Source: Smittium culicis (Eukaryota > Kickxellomycota > Harpellomycetes > Harpellales > Legeriomycetaceae). Taken from it: DNA of 64,000 bases. Of the stretch, positions 35,059 through 46,167 are shown one piece after another. Positions within the stretch are counted from its first letter, which is position 1, and every line of letters starts with the position of its first letter. The notes under the pieces are model-generated. The model did no database searches and was not told the origin of the DNA. It saw only the letters and a list, made by a program, of their open reading frames with translations. The position numbers and the translations under genes are program-made. The stretch lies in assembly GCA_001970855.1 (NCBI GenBank), contig LSSN01000002.1, forward strand, positions 142,627-206,626, given 5' to 3'.

Positions 35059-36755
35059 CTATTCTTTAGAATGGCCAGCTCCGACGATATCAGACCATTT
35101 TTTCCCGTCTAGCAGTACAAGCAGGTCGTCTTTGAGGGTAGAAGCTATACCAGGGCCTTTATACACCATCCCCGTGTACACTTGGACGAAAGATGCACCA
35201 GCTAATCCATATTCCAGAACATCCTGAGCGGTCCTGATTCCGCCACATCCAATAATTGGGATCTTGCCTTGTGTGTATTTGTAAACGAGCGAGGTTGTTT
35301 TAAGCGCCATGTCTTTTATAGGCGCTCCGCTCAAACCACCTGCTTCTGCGGCCAAAGATTTATCTGTTGTATATTGGTACATATATAATAAAAGCGATTA
35401 GTATAATCGAACTTGAACATCAAAAAAAAAAAAAAAGAAAAGAAAAACGCGATAAATATAAATGAAATTTAAAGATTAGAAAAAGAAAATGTTCTTTTAC
35501 TGGATGCAGTTACAGAGTCAGGGCGAGATCTGCTGGTGTTGCATGTGATGATCCCATCAATATTATTTTTCAGGGCTAGCTGAGAGATGATTTCGAGTTC
35601 TTTGGGGCTGTAGTCAGGGCCGATCTTGATAACGAGGGCAGGTTTATTGATGCCAATATCTGGTTTACTCAAATTGTTGCATTCGATCCTTGCAAGGCGC
35701 ATTGTTTCGTTGAGGCTGTCTAAATTATTTCCCGAGCCTAAATTCGTGACGTTTGGGCAGCTGATGTTGACGACTATATAGTCAGCAAATTTACCAAGTT
35801 TGCGGATTCCGGTGAGGAAATCAGTATCGTCGTCGTGGTGCGAAGAAGAGTTCTTACTTACGTTTACACCAAGGAACTTTTTAGGTTTGCCTGCATTTTC
35901 AAAGTATAGTTTATTGATTGCTTGGTTAACAGTGTTTTCGTTTGGTAAAATGTTTTCAGAGGTGATCTTGTTCGAGACAAATTTTGATAGTCTTTCAGAG
36001 CAAATGTCAATTCCATCGTTATTTAAACCCATCCTGTTGATTATCGCTTGGCTTTCAGTCAGTCTAAACAATCTTTTTTTGGGGTTTCCCGACTATAAAA
36101 AATATAGGAGGCGGATTGGGGAGGGTTTGTAGGATATAAATTAGAGTTATTTTAATCATAGATAATCGAAATACCTGAGGTTGAGGGGTTATACTTCCAA
36201 CTTCAACAGCACCAAAGCCTAAATCGAAAAGCTTATCCATAACGCGCGCATTTTTATCATAACCTGCAGGTAAACCAATAGGGTTAGAGAGAGTTTTCCC
36301 CCATAGCTAAATCAAATAAATCAGAGTTAGTATTTAGCAGAAAAGGGATGATTTTTTTTTTTTATAAAAAAGAAGGATAAGTGTAAGTGCTGCTAAGGAG
36401 GGAGTGGGGTAGTAGGTACGTTTATTTGGAGGCTTTCGTCGTCATTCTTTTTATCTTTTGGGGCCAAGTTATACTTTAGGGCAAGGATACTCAAATCGTG
36501 GGCGAGTTCTTCGTCGAGAAGTCGCAAAAGAGGAACAGAGACGTATTCATGGAAACTGGATCTGGTGTTTGTGAAATAGAAAGCAAAAAAGCTAGCGCCG
36601 GCAATACCGACAGCACCATAAACAATGGCCTGTGTCGCGTTGAAGGCATTCTTTGCCGAAGAGGAGTAATATCTGGAACTTTTTAAAGGTTGAATTGGCT
36701 TGAAGGAACGCATTGGCCTGAGCGCGTCTTTAAATATCGATTTTGCAGAGTGCAT
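35059..36755 (-). CDS. URA9: Dihydroorotate dehydrogenase, class 2-like, mitochondrial, four exons
   Basis: Complement of join 35059..35363, 35501..36092, 36175..36306, 36420..36755; 454 aa; all junctions GT...AG and in frame. It oxidises dihydroorotate to orotate in pyrimidine synthesis, passing electrons to quinone in class 2 enzymes. Exon 1 gives a basic presequence, a membrane helix ([17 protein letters not shown]) and the class 2 N-terminal helices ([18 protein letters not shown]). Then come [91 protein letters not shown] and ASFVQVYTG. The catalytic position in VNISCPN is Cys, where class 2 enzymes normally have Ser and class 1 have Cys. The usual GLR after it is replaced by NLG. It is longer than the usual roughly 400 aa, with extra Ser/His/Asp-rich loop sequence (SSSHHDDD). 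Confidence 0.93.
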
Positions 36756-37574
36756 GTCTGAATTTTAGGAACGGATAAAATGTGTTTGTGAGTATTTGTG
36801 GGGTTGTGGGATAACTAAACAGCAGTCACTAGCAGTACTTTCATGTAGTTTGGAAGTTATCAACACATAAAGCTCTGTCAAAAGTTGTATCTGATTTAAA
36901 CTTCAGCAAAATAAAGCAGGAAAAAAAAAACTTTGAATCTATAAAAAGTGTAATTAGGTTTGTGCCATTAAGCATACTCATTGGCTAAAAATTATTGTCT
37001 GATAGTCGCTACAAGTACAGTACTCAATATTGCATCCAATAATCTGATCGAAGCTACAATTTTGAGGAAGACATTAGATTACCCACTTAGATGACTTCGA
37101 ATAGTTATGAGACATTATGAGTGGATTCTAAGACCTAAATTATATGAGAACGCCAATAGATTGTTAAAATGAATTGGAGGGGCTAATCAAGTCAATATCG
37201 GTGATGTTTGGATTTATAAAGTTTCTAATAGGCGTGAGGAGTTATGGCGGGAATAAGCGGGCCAATGGTACTGTGGCAGCTATAGGGCCAAAACGAAAAA
37301 GAGTAACCTTTTAGAGCCATTTAAGCTATAAACGCAAATGTAAAGTTCAAATAATGAAAGTCTCCCCGCCATAAAATTAATAATATAATAAAGGTTACTT
37401 TCATACACAGCTAAAACTAAAAGCAACGCCAAAAAGGTCAGAATCCGAATAACGCAGAACTAGAGAGAAATAATAACAAATATTCATAGAGGATTTTGTT
37501 CAAATATTAGCGAAACGAATAAGTAAGGACGTAGGAAGGAGAGAGAAATATAAATAAAGAAAAAAGAAGCAACA
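36756..37574. other. Divergent promoter region of DHODH and ARPC5
   Basis: 819-nt spacer between divergent genes. No ORF or RNA recognised. Confidence 0.5.
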
Positions 37575-38216
37575 ATGTCGTTCAGAGATTTGCAGGTAGA
37601 TTCGATCAGCGAGGAGCAGCAGCAATTGTTTGCGCGCATGAGTTTGGATGCCGATGCAGCAAGCGGGAGTGTGCATGATGCAGAGCAAATGGTGAATGCC
37701 AAGTCGATGCAGGTGCGCGCCTTGCTGTCGAAGGGCAACTCCGCTGAGGCGCTGAAAGCGTCGCTAGAGAATCCGTTATATTTCGGTCCATCTAATGCGG
37801 ATTCTGCGATTCAGGAGAAAGCGAGCTCACTTGTGTGCGATATTCTGAGTTCGAGCAGGGTCTTGGATGCTGAAGTAATGCTCGGAAATTTGAACCAGAC
37901 TGAATTGACTCTCTTGCTCAAATACATCTACTACGGGCTTGCTAGACCCAACCAGTTCAATTGCGCTTCGTTGTTGAACTGGCACGAAAAGGTATAACTC
38001 ATCATTTTCTCTATCCCCACCAGCCTCCATTTTATATCTTTGCTTTCCTCACTAATTCTTGTTTGCTTTCTCCATTTATTAATTTCTTTTTTTTTTTTTA
38101 TAAAAAGCCTATTTTTTAATTAATCTTTTTATTTATTTTTTCTTTCTTTTTAGGTTGTCGAGCAAACTGGCGTTGCTGGAATTGTAAGAGTCATAACCGA
38201 TAAAAAAACCTTGTAA
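37575..38216 (+). CDS. ARC15: Arp2/3 complex subunit 5 (ARPC5), two exons
   Basis: Join 37575..37991, 38154..38216; 159 aa. The smallest core subunit of the actin-nucleating Arp2/3 complex; it bridges ARPC4/ARPC1. Family features are a variable N-terminus (MSFRDLQVDSIS), VRALLSKGNSAEALKASLEN, VLDAEVMLGNLNQTELTLLLKYIYYGL and LLNWHEK at the end of exon 1. Exon 2 provides the conserved tail VVEQTGVAGIVRVITDKKTL. The 162-nt intron has donor GTATAA and acceptor TTTTTAG after a long T-rich tract. Without the intron the protein would stop one codon after WHEK, losing the conserved tail, so the splice is well supported. Coding sequence is GC-richer than the intron. Confidence 0.95.
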
Positions 38217-38801
38217 TAACAAAGATTAATCCATTAAAAACTAACAAGCTGCTAGCGAATACATACTACTTTTTTTTTTTTTTTTGGTCTATGTTAATTT
38301 ATACTTGCCTTAGTACCAACTAATAAATTACAGCTATAATAAAAGTCTTTTGTACTATTCATTATGTTCAAGGATCGTTTTCTGCAAAGTGTTTTGAAAC
38401 CCACTTATTCTTTCTTTCTTTCTTTCTTCCGTATATATATATCGGTCTAAGAGAAAATGCTGGGCAGATTCAGATACACTTAGCTCTATATAGCTAATTT
38501 TAAACAAATAAAAGACTTTTATTAATAAATTTCGAGCTAATATAAAAAAACAATAGTAAATTAAAATAATGAGCAGAATCTTTTAAAAATAAAAAAAAGA
38601 AAAGTAAGCGAAAGAAAGGCGCTTTATAGTGGTATCTAGCTGTTGTTGTTTTTTTTTTTAATATACTTGACTTGCAGGAAGTGCAAGTTTGGTTAGTAAT
38701 CGAGATATTTTTAAATAGTAAGCGATCAGATATTTGCATTCCAGCAAGAAACGAAACGAAACAAAATGAAACGAAATGAAATGAAAAATAAACCAAGCAT
38801 T
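38217..38801. other. Spacer with microsatellites
   Basis: Contains a (ttct)n tract at 38406-38429, an AT dinucleotide run beside it, and an imperfect acgaa/atgaa pentamer repeat at 38752-38785 just before the end of the DPB4 gene. The two genes are convergent. No gene seen. Confidence 0.6.
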
Positions 38802-39332
38802 TTATTCAGAGATCTCAGCAGGATCGGCGCCGGTATCAGCATCCATATTTTCGTCGGCGCTGTTATCGTCGTCGCCAGCACCCGCATCCTCATCGCCCTC
38901 ATCGCCGGTCCTGCCGCCACCCTCATCCCCAGCCCCGGTTCCTGCCCCGTCCCCGTCCCCGTCCCCGTCCCCGTCCCCGGCCTCGGCCTCGGCCTCAGCC
39001 CCGCCCGCAGCGCTCTTCATCGCCTTCCGCTCGCGCACGCGCCGCCGGAACTCGCCGAGCTCCGCCTCGAGCGCCCCGCAAAACTCGCCGAGCTCGAGCT
39101 CCGCCAGCGCCTGCTGCACGTGCGCCGCGGTGATCGTCTTCGCGCCCGCGCCGCGCGCCATGTCGTTCGCTGCCGATGTGACGTAGTTGATGAACACCGT
39201 ACTTGCCTTCGATACGCCGAGACGCGCCTCCTTCTGGATCGACGTGCCCTCCGGCAATGCGCCCTTCAGCAACCGCACGATACTCGCCATTGGCAGATCC
39301 AAATCCTCGATAACTACCGGATCGACTGACAT
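38802..39332 (-). CDS. DPB4: DNA polymerase epsilon/CHRAC histone-fold subunit (DPB4/POLE3)
   Basis: 176 aa. Histone-fold protein that pairs with a DPB3-type partner in DNA polymerase epsilon and in ISWI chromatin remodelers. Residues 1-100 carry the fold: IEDLDLPMASIVRLLKGALP, SIQKEARLGVSKASTVFINY, TSAANDMARGAGAKTITAAH and VQQALAELELGEF. A charged coil follows (RRRVRERKAMK), then a low-complexity acidic tail rich in Gly, Asp, Ala and Glu, with six GD repeats encoded by a CCCCGT hexamer (plus-strand view). Acidic tails are normal for POLE3/DPB4. The gene is strikingly GC-rich (38930-39180 above all) inside an AT-rich genome, unlike its neighbours. Single exon; the ATG at 39332 is the first in frame. 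Confidence 0.93.
   Translation of the reverse strand: MSVDPVVIEDLDLPMASIVRLLKGALPEGTSIQKEARLGVSKASTVFINYVTSAANDMARGAGAKTITAAHVQQALAELELGEFCGALEAELGEFRRRVRERKAMKSAAGGAEAEAEAGDGDGDGDGDGAGTGAGDEGGGRTGDEGDEDAGAGDDDNSADENMDADTGADPAEISE
38945..38978. repeat. Hexanucleotide repeat in DPB4 tail
   Basis: Tandem ccccgt units on the plus strand, coding Gly-Asp repeats on the minus strand. In-frame length variation would be tolerated. Confidence 0.85.
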
Positions 39333-39773
39333 AGTTTTCTTATTTCTTTATGGTGGAGTTTGGGATAAATGGTTTATTATCTAGCCTTTAAATAAATCTA
39401 TTTATTGCTTATTGAATTTATGTAAGTGCGACAGCGAATGCGTGGAAATAATACGAAATTTAGTTGTTTGAAATCGATATTTTTTTAGAGTTTCATTTAG
39501 AAAGTTTTAGTGTAAATAAACAAAAATAAAGAAAGAAAAGAAAAGTTGAGCAAAATATGAAATTTGGTATAAAGCAATTTTATTGGACTGCAGTGTTTAT
39601 ATCCAAGTAGGAATTTAGAAAAAATTTCAAAAATGGATTAGTTTTTATTTTTGCAATAAATTAGGTTTAAATTAAAGAAAAAGCAGCGAGAAAATAAAGA
39701 TTTAACATGAAATATATAAAAAAAAAAAATTGTGTTTAATTTTCGTTCTTTTGAAGAGGGCGGGAGTGAAAGT
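39333..39773. other. Spacer between DPB4 and the AMPK beta gene
   Basis: AT-rich upstream region of DPB4 and 3' flank of the next minus-strand gene. Nothing else seen. Confidence 0.5.
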
Positions 39774-41479
39774 TTACATGACAGGTTTGTAGTATACAGT
39801 GGTTAGGTACTATACAGAAGATTATACATAAAAATACAAATACAAATACAAAAAATTAGAAATCAATATAAAGTCAAGATGCAGAAAAGACAAAGATGGA
39901 TATGAAGATTAAAATGAGGAAGGGAAAGAGTACCTTTTGCCTGTATCGGGTGGTACTTGAGACGGCCATTACATTATCTTTAATTGAGCAGGCGTACAGG
40001 TGGTTGAGGACGACGTGGTTTGGGGCGGGCAAAGAGCGTATTCCGTTGATGTTTGTTTCGGGCTGGTTGAGAAGAACTTGGTTAAGGTGCGGAGGCAAAG
40101 TCGGGGGGTCAGTTCTTTGGCTTCGTATTTCCTGTGTGTATCGGTTGTGCATTGTATCGGGAATGGAGCATCTGTACTCTCCAGGAGGCGAATCGGATAA
40201 TGTGACTATTATTACATTAGTATTTTATTATTTTTTAGTTTATAAGAGGATGGAACATTAAGTAATTTTTTTTTTAAAAAAAATAAAGAATTAAGGAATT
40301 TGAGTGGTAAAAATATTATGGGAGTAGTAGGAGTAGTTGGAAAAAGAAGGAGGGGAGGAAGGGTATATTGTACCTGAATCTAGGCCTTCGACGTTATCGC
40401 TAGCATCATTTTCTTCATTGATGTTGATCAAAACATCTTCGATTTTAATGTAGTTGACTAAGTTTCCATTATCATCAGGAGCAATGACGAGATTTTTAGA
40501 GTATTGCCATTCGCCATCAACAATGAATTTAAGTCTGTGCATTCCAACGGGCAAGTTGAGCAAAGTTGACCAGTCACCGGTGTCGCTAATAGTTTGATTG
40601 ATTTAAGCAATCGAAGTGAAAAGAGTAAGATATGTAATAAGGTTAGAGAGGGATAGAAAGGAGGGTAGAGGAGAGGGATTGGGTGGAGGTGGAGCGTATT
40701 AATAGGAGGGTGCAAAAAAAGCAAAATAATAAATAGGATAAAAACCTTTTAGACAATTTGATTTTGTATTTCCAATCGATGAATGAGCCGGAGACATACA
40801 CCACATCAGCAGGTTCGTCCCACTTGATTAAAGTAGGAACGATGGTATCTAAAAAAAAAAAAAGGTGATAGGGGAAGGGGAAGAGAGCAAAAAACGAGAT
40901 AGATTAATCCACTATTTAAAAAAAAAAAAATACAAAAGTAGGAGATGAAAGAAAAGACAAACCGTTTCTTTTAGAGCTTTCAATGTCCATCCCTGTTGGG
41001 AACGAGTTGTTATCGTACATCGACGAGCTGATTTGGTTGTTAGCTTGTTTGATGTAGCTCGAAAGTGCGCTCTGGTCAGCGTAAGTTTCGGGGAAGCTGT
41101 CCTGGTTTATGGGTATGGCATGGTGCTGGACACTGTTGCGGGGAAGTTTGTAGTTCTGCCTCTTCGAGCTCTGGTACGTCCCGCCGCCGCCGTACGCCAA
41201 ACTGCCGAAGAGCGGCGAGCCGACAACGGGGCTTCCGCTAGCCATCCCTAGCCCAAATATGCCATCGTCGTGGTTCGCGAATCCGGCGGGATTGAACTGC
41301 GATTTCTTGTTGGAGTTTGAGGCAGAGGATGCAGTGCGCAGGCGCCTGAAGCCGACGCGCTCGGAAAAGCTGCCAGGCTGCGGCGAGGATCTATCTTCAT
41401 TGACTTCGTGTCTTGATTTCTTTGGAGAAACTATCCTGCGCGAGCCGTCGCGCATTTCGGATGAATGAGTGTTGCCCAT
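39774..41479 (-). CDS. SNF1/AMPK beta subunit, five exons
   Basis: Complement of join 39774..39809, 39934..40205, 40374..40585, 40746..40848, 40963..41479; 379 aa; phases agree at every junction. It is the scaffold of the energy-sensing SNF1/AMPK kinase (GAL83/SIP1/SIP2 in yeast). The N-terminus MGNTHSSE fits N-myristoylation, known for beta subunits. The CBM48 glycogen-binding domain spans exons 1-3: PTLIKWDEPADVVYVSGSF, DWKYKIKLSKS, DTGDWSTLLNLPVGMHRLKF, DGEWQYSKN. The C-terminal ASC domain that holds the alpha and gamma subunits is in exons 4-5: PPGEYRCSIP, LPPHLNQVLLN, LPAPNHVVLNHLYACSIKD, SSTTRYRQK, then KYLTTVYYKPVM from the last 36-nt exon. Introns are strongly pyrimidine-rich on the coding strand. 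The first donor (GTTTGT) is non-consensus beyond GT. Confidence 0.93.
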
Positions 41480-42232
41480 GTTTTTTTTTTTTTTTTTGCG
41501 TTACAGCACAAGTTCTTGCTTAGCAGATAGTTGGTGGTTGTGGTTTAGGTAGGATGATGCTTTATGAGGAATCGGGATAAATAGACGTAGTTTAAGTAAA
41601 GCGGTAAATAAATGGATGGAAGGTATAAGATATATAAGTAAAACCAAGCGAGAAATCAGGAGTGTATAGGAGAAAGTAAGGATTATCGATGAGAGATATA
41701 AGTTTGAGATAGCAGAAGTAGAATCTTTAATTTAGTAAGTAAAATCTAAAAAAAAAAAAGTAAGGGTGTCAGCGCAATTAGAAAAGTTTGTTTTATTAGT
41801 TGACCCCTTTTTTGGCACGTTTTTGATATTTTTTTTCTAATAAAAAGATGAGTTTGTATTATTTATAAACGGTTTTTTTTTATAGTAGGAAAATTTGAGA
41901 TAAGATTCTGACCAATAGATTAACGCCTAATTTTTTCCAACCTTTTTTTTTTATTTAGTAAATTATTCATTTATTAAAGGGCGAATAAGTAAGAAATAAA
42001 TAAGAGGATTAAAAAGTAATGACAATGTGTAGGATTATTTAAAGTTTTAATTGCTGAGCAGCAATGAAAAATTAAAATAAAAAGTGTATTGAAGCGAGAA
42101 AGAAAGAAAATAATAAAACAACTTGAAGACGGAAAAAGCATTGTAAAAATAAAAGTGGACAAGTATTGTAAAACAAATAATAGAGCAAGTATTTTTTATA
42201 TTTTTATTTTTTGCAAGATACTTGAGGGTTGT
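41480..42232. other. Spacer between AMPK beta and J-protein genes
   Basis: Promoter region of the AMPK beta gene and 3' flank of the J-protein. An A run lies at 41747-41759. No additional gene seen. Confidence 0.5.
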
Positions 42233-43443
42233 TTAGTGCTGGCTTTTGGGCGGCTTAAAGTAGTCTTGGCTGAACCTTCCATAAGGGAACGGTCTTCGTT
42301 CACCGCCGATTTCCGAGTCGTAGGTAGAGATGAACCTCATGATTTGTTCGTCCTTGTTTGGCAGCAAGTAGTAGGCACCGCTGCAGCTTTCCAGGTGGTT
42401 TTTTTCGGCATTTTGAGAGGGGTGGTGCAAGGTATCTTCTGGGTACTCGTCGGTGCTTGTTGCGGGGACGAAACCTGCGTTTACGTAGACGTAGTTGCTG
42501 TCTTCCATATCAAGCAGTTTAGGGGAAACGACACCACGGGCTTTGAGGTGCACGCGTTTGAGCATGGAGACGGCTTCGAGGTGCGACCTTCCGGCAGATT
42601 CAGATACGTTTGCGAGGACAGCTGCGTAGTAAGCGATGAAACCGATCCCAGAGAGCGCAAATACTCCGAAGAGAATTCCGCCGAGGACGTTATTATCGCG
42701 CGGATTTGGAGCGGCGGGGTGAGAGTTTGAGCGGTAGAAGCCGTACTGGTCGGCAGTGCCAGAGGCAGACCCGCTGTGAGGGTGCGCGCCAGCAGCGTCG
42801 GAGTAGTAGTCGGAGTCGTACATCCTTCTTTCTTGGTAATAAAAAGCGGCACGGTTATAGTAATCGTAGTTTGAGAAGTCCTTGTTGACGTCTATATGCG
42901 CGGCCTTGTTTTTGACTAATTGCTCGTACGCCCATTGGATTTGCTTGAACTTTTCGTCGCTTCCGTGAGCACTATACTTGTTCCTGGATTCTATGTTGTT
43001 TGGCGAGACTCTATCGGGGTGGTGCAGTTTGCAAAGCTCATAGTACTTTTTCTTGATTTCGGCTTTTGAGCTGTTTGGGCTGAGCCCTAGAATCTTCAAG
43101 GGAGTCAGCCTAGTAGTAGAATATGCTGAGCTGGTTGAATAAAGACTAGCTGAGCTGGCTAAGAAATGAGTTCTGTAGCGTTTGGTGGAATTGGGGGAAT
43201 TCACAAAGATAGCATTTTTACATACATTTATTCCCAGAGCTTGTTTAATCTAGCATTTGACAAAACCAGCTTTTTTTAAACAAGTAAAAAAGAGTTTAAT
43301 CGTTTTTATTTTTGTAGCTTATTATATAGGTTGTAAATATTAATATGAAAGCGTACAACTTGGTATACAAAAAGTATAATTAGAAAATGCATTTAAGAGC
43401 GGTTTTATAGTACCTTTACAATATTCAATAATTCGCCAACCAT
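42233..43443 (-). CDS. Membrane-anchored J-domain (DnaJ-like) protein, probably mitochondrial
   Basis: Complement of join 42233..43249, 43414..43443; 348 aa. The J domain lies at about residues 59-125: LKILGLSPNSSKAEIKKKYYELCKLHHPDR with an intact HPD, then FKQIQWAYEQLVKN. One transmembrane helix follows a Tyr/Ser-rich linker (GGILFGVFALSGIGFIAYY). The C-terminal region has no named domain. The large exon has no ATG before the J domain (the open frame starts at a GTG), so an upstream exon is needed. An ATG at 43443 followed by a GTACTA donor and a GCTAG acceptor before 43249 joins in frame and gives MVGELLNIVK as start. A Ser/Arg/Tyr-rich segment before the J domain could be a mitochondrial signal. 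Further 5' exons are possible. It would recruit an Hsp70 at a membrane. Confidence 0.82.
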
Positions 43444-46167
43444 GGTTACAGGCAGATTCTATCAAAAAAAAAAAAAAGAATACTAAAAGTACAAAATGGG
43501 CTTTTTTTGAAGTTTGAAGGAAGACACTGTAAAAATTAGCCAGGTAAGATTAAAAAAAAAAAGTTAAAAAGAAGAGTATATCGCTTGCATTTAGTCTTTT
43601 AGGTATACTATTAAGAGCTTCAAACTTGTGGACATTATTACAGACATTTTTTAACTGTTTAAAAGTTTAGCAAGTAAATTTTATTGGATTTCTCGGCGCT
43701 AAATAAATAATAGTGCGATTCGTTTCTACCAATTATTAGGTTTAATGATTGACACTTATTGGCGATACACAATAAATACGCCCTTTTATAAATATATGGC
43801 TGACTGGGTAAATAAAACATAGCTATCCAATTGAATAAGGAATTGACATCGATACCAATAAATAAACGATTTGTAAAATCAGAGCAGTATAATTGAATAT
43901 GAAATAGACAGAAATACCAATAAATAGATGACTGAGCAAATCAGAATTATCCAATAATAATAATATTTTACTAAATGGCGTTGGTATATAAACCTAATCT
44001 TTCTGGGTAAAACTAACCCAGTTTAATAGGAATATTCTTTGGAGAAGCGGAACCATTTTGTATAGAAATTCTATTTGCTTATTAATTTAGGCAAAATTGT
44101 TGGTTAGCTCATGTATACCATTCGATGATATTTTCTATTACGATTTAAAAGTAAAAGTAATGCTGACGAGTAGGAAAAACTAAATAGGGAAAGTTATGCT
44201 CCTCGAAATAATTTCATAATTGTTTGCAGTTTAGTTTGTCCGATAAAATTCTAGACTGGGAGACCAAAAGTACAATTTTTAAGCGTGATATTTTTTTTTG
44301 GAGGGGTAGGTGTAGAGTAAATAGGCTTTTATGAGTAAAAAAAAGGGGCATAGTTCAGGCAATATAAAGAAAGTGGCTGGCTGCAGCGTAACAGAGCGGA
44401 AGGATTTACTATTATTTAACTTGTCTACGTGTAATGAGGGATTCAGAAACGATCGTGGGCCTGCTACTAGTTGGTAGCGATAACATAAAAATACACATTT
44501 CTGTAGAGACGTTGAACACAAAGCCAAAATTCCGTCCAAACGGAACTGGTCCAGGTAGATTTTAAATGGGCTGATCTGACTCTGCAAAATTCCAGCTATA
44601 ATCAGCTTTTTTTTTATTTTTATTTGCTGCTTATTAGGTTTGTTGCTAATGAGAAGCTTTTTAATGCTGCGCATTATTCAGCTTACAGGCACACTTGGCG
44701 CGCTTCACTTTAATATAACTGACTTTGGCCATCTAAAATACCCTGTCAAACAACTGCACTAAACTAGTTTCGCTCGCCCAATTGGCCATCAACATGAACA
44801 TTTATTTGTGCGATTTGCTATGCTCTAGCAAGTGGTTCTTGATCGAAGAAGCCAAGCGCTAACAAAACTGCTCTTCACTTTTTTTGGCCAATACCATACC
44901 AGAAATTTTTTTTTCGAGTAGCTTGAGCATTGGGGTGGGAAGAATTACCCCAAATAATATTTACGAATTCGGGTATATGCGAGACCATTTCAAGGAGAGG
45001 AACTTTCGCTATTAAAATTTTTACTCATATAAGAATTGCCTTTTCTTATAAATCATAATAAAAAAATCAACGAATGAATCATACTTAATAACCAATAGAT
45101 TTACCTTAAAATATGCTATTAGAATTTCCAAGAAAAAAAGTTCTGCTTTCTTCGTTTAGAATTCCCCATATAGCTTTATTTCTTATCGGAATCCCAGCAG
45201 CAAATGAAATCTGAAAACACAGACCATTAATCCTGCTACTTTCAGACAATTCGTTGACAAATGAGGCAACTAATTGTCGTATTTTAGCTTTTTGAAAGTA
45301 AATAGCTATATTCCCATAGATCCCAAAAAAGATAAATTACAGCATAATCAGTGCCTACTTTGCCATATTAGCTCATTTTAAAATACTCATTTTAAAGTAC
45401 TTTTTTTGAATCCAAGGCCTCATTTAGCCTTTTTTAACCCAATGCTTTCTACTCAGCCTAACTATTATTATTTTTTTTGGTGCGTCTCTGTTGCTGCAAT
45501 TCGTCTGTCGTCTGAACGCCTCTATACTGGCTGCAAATTGCCAGACGCTTAATTTCTACTACCAATAATACATGCTCTTACTTTAATGCGTACCTGAAAA
45601 TCGGCAAATAGGCCTCTTGCCTACACTTACCTTGCCCCCAAACTGTGTTTATTTTCGCTTACTTAACTCACCCTTTTCCCAAATGTTTTTTTTTTTACAT
45701 ACCTTTTTTTCGACTTCTACTATTGAATTACATAACTATTGTACTCCCAGTCTGCTTTTACGTAACGCATTCAAACTCCCTTTGCCGCCCTCCATTGACA
45801 TCCATTATCAGCATCCCCATTTGATTCCCGTCTGGTTTGTCACCTATTGTCTCCGGCCTTCTTACTCGCCCTCTGCCTTTGCCTATACCTCTTCTTTTGA
45901 CTGCAACTTAATTTTCAAGATTTCATTCTAATTTTAGCTTCCTCTCAACTAACTGCCACTTTCATTGGCGATCAAAATTGATCCGAAAATCGCAAACTTT
46001 AATTCCTCATCACAATATTCTCAGTCTAATATATAAACCCTAACAGCATCCCTAACTGATAATCCTCAGTCTACTCCCCTCCACCCTCATTCCTACTATT
46101 TACCTCATTTATAAATAATCATAATCTGTTTTATACTACTCTCAATTAAATTTCTTTATATCCTCCC
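43444..46167. other. Long spacer, pyrimidine-rich toward the GPI gene
   Basis: 43500-44270 is AT-rich with no gene. 44279-44732 (minus) has a possible two-exon frame of unknown nature that I do not call. 44990-45190 shares its end (ctttcttcgtttagaatt) with repeat copy A. From about 45.4 kb the plus strand becomes C/T-rich and G-poor up to and through the downstream gene. Confidence 0.45.

Noticed and set aside
38766..39329. 187-codon plus-strand frame opposite DPB4
   Set aside because: GC-rich antisense of the DPB4 gene, whose histone fold is unmistakable.
42089..42730. 213-codon plus-strand frame opposite the J-protein gene
   Set aside because: It is the antisense shadow of the J-protein coding exon.
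44279..44732. Two-exon minus-strand gene (MAKVSYIKVKRAKCA joined to GILQSQISPFKIYLDQFRL)
   Set aside because: GTAAGC donor and TATAG acceptor give one open frame, but the product resembles nothing I know and its C-terminus looks like translated noncoding sequence.
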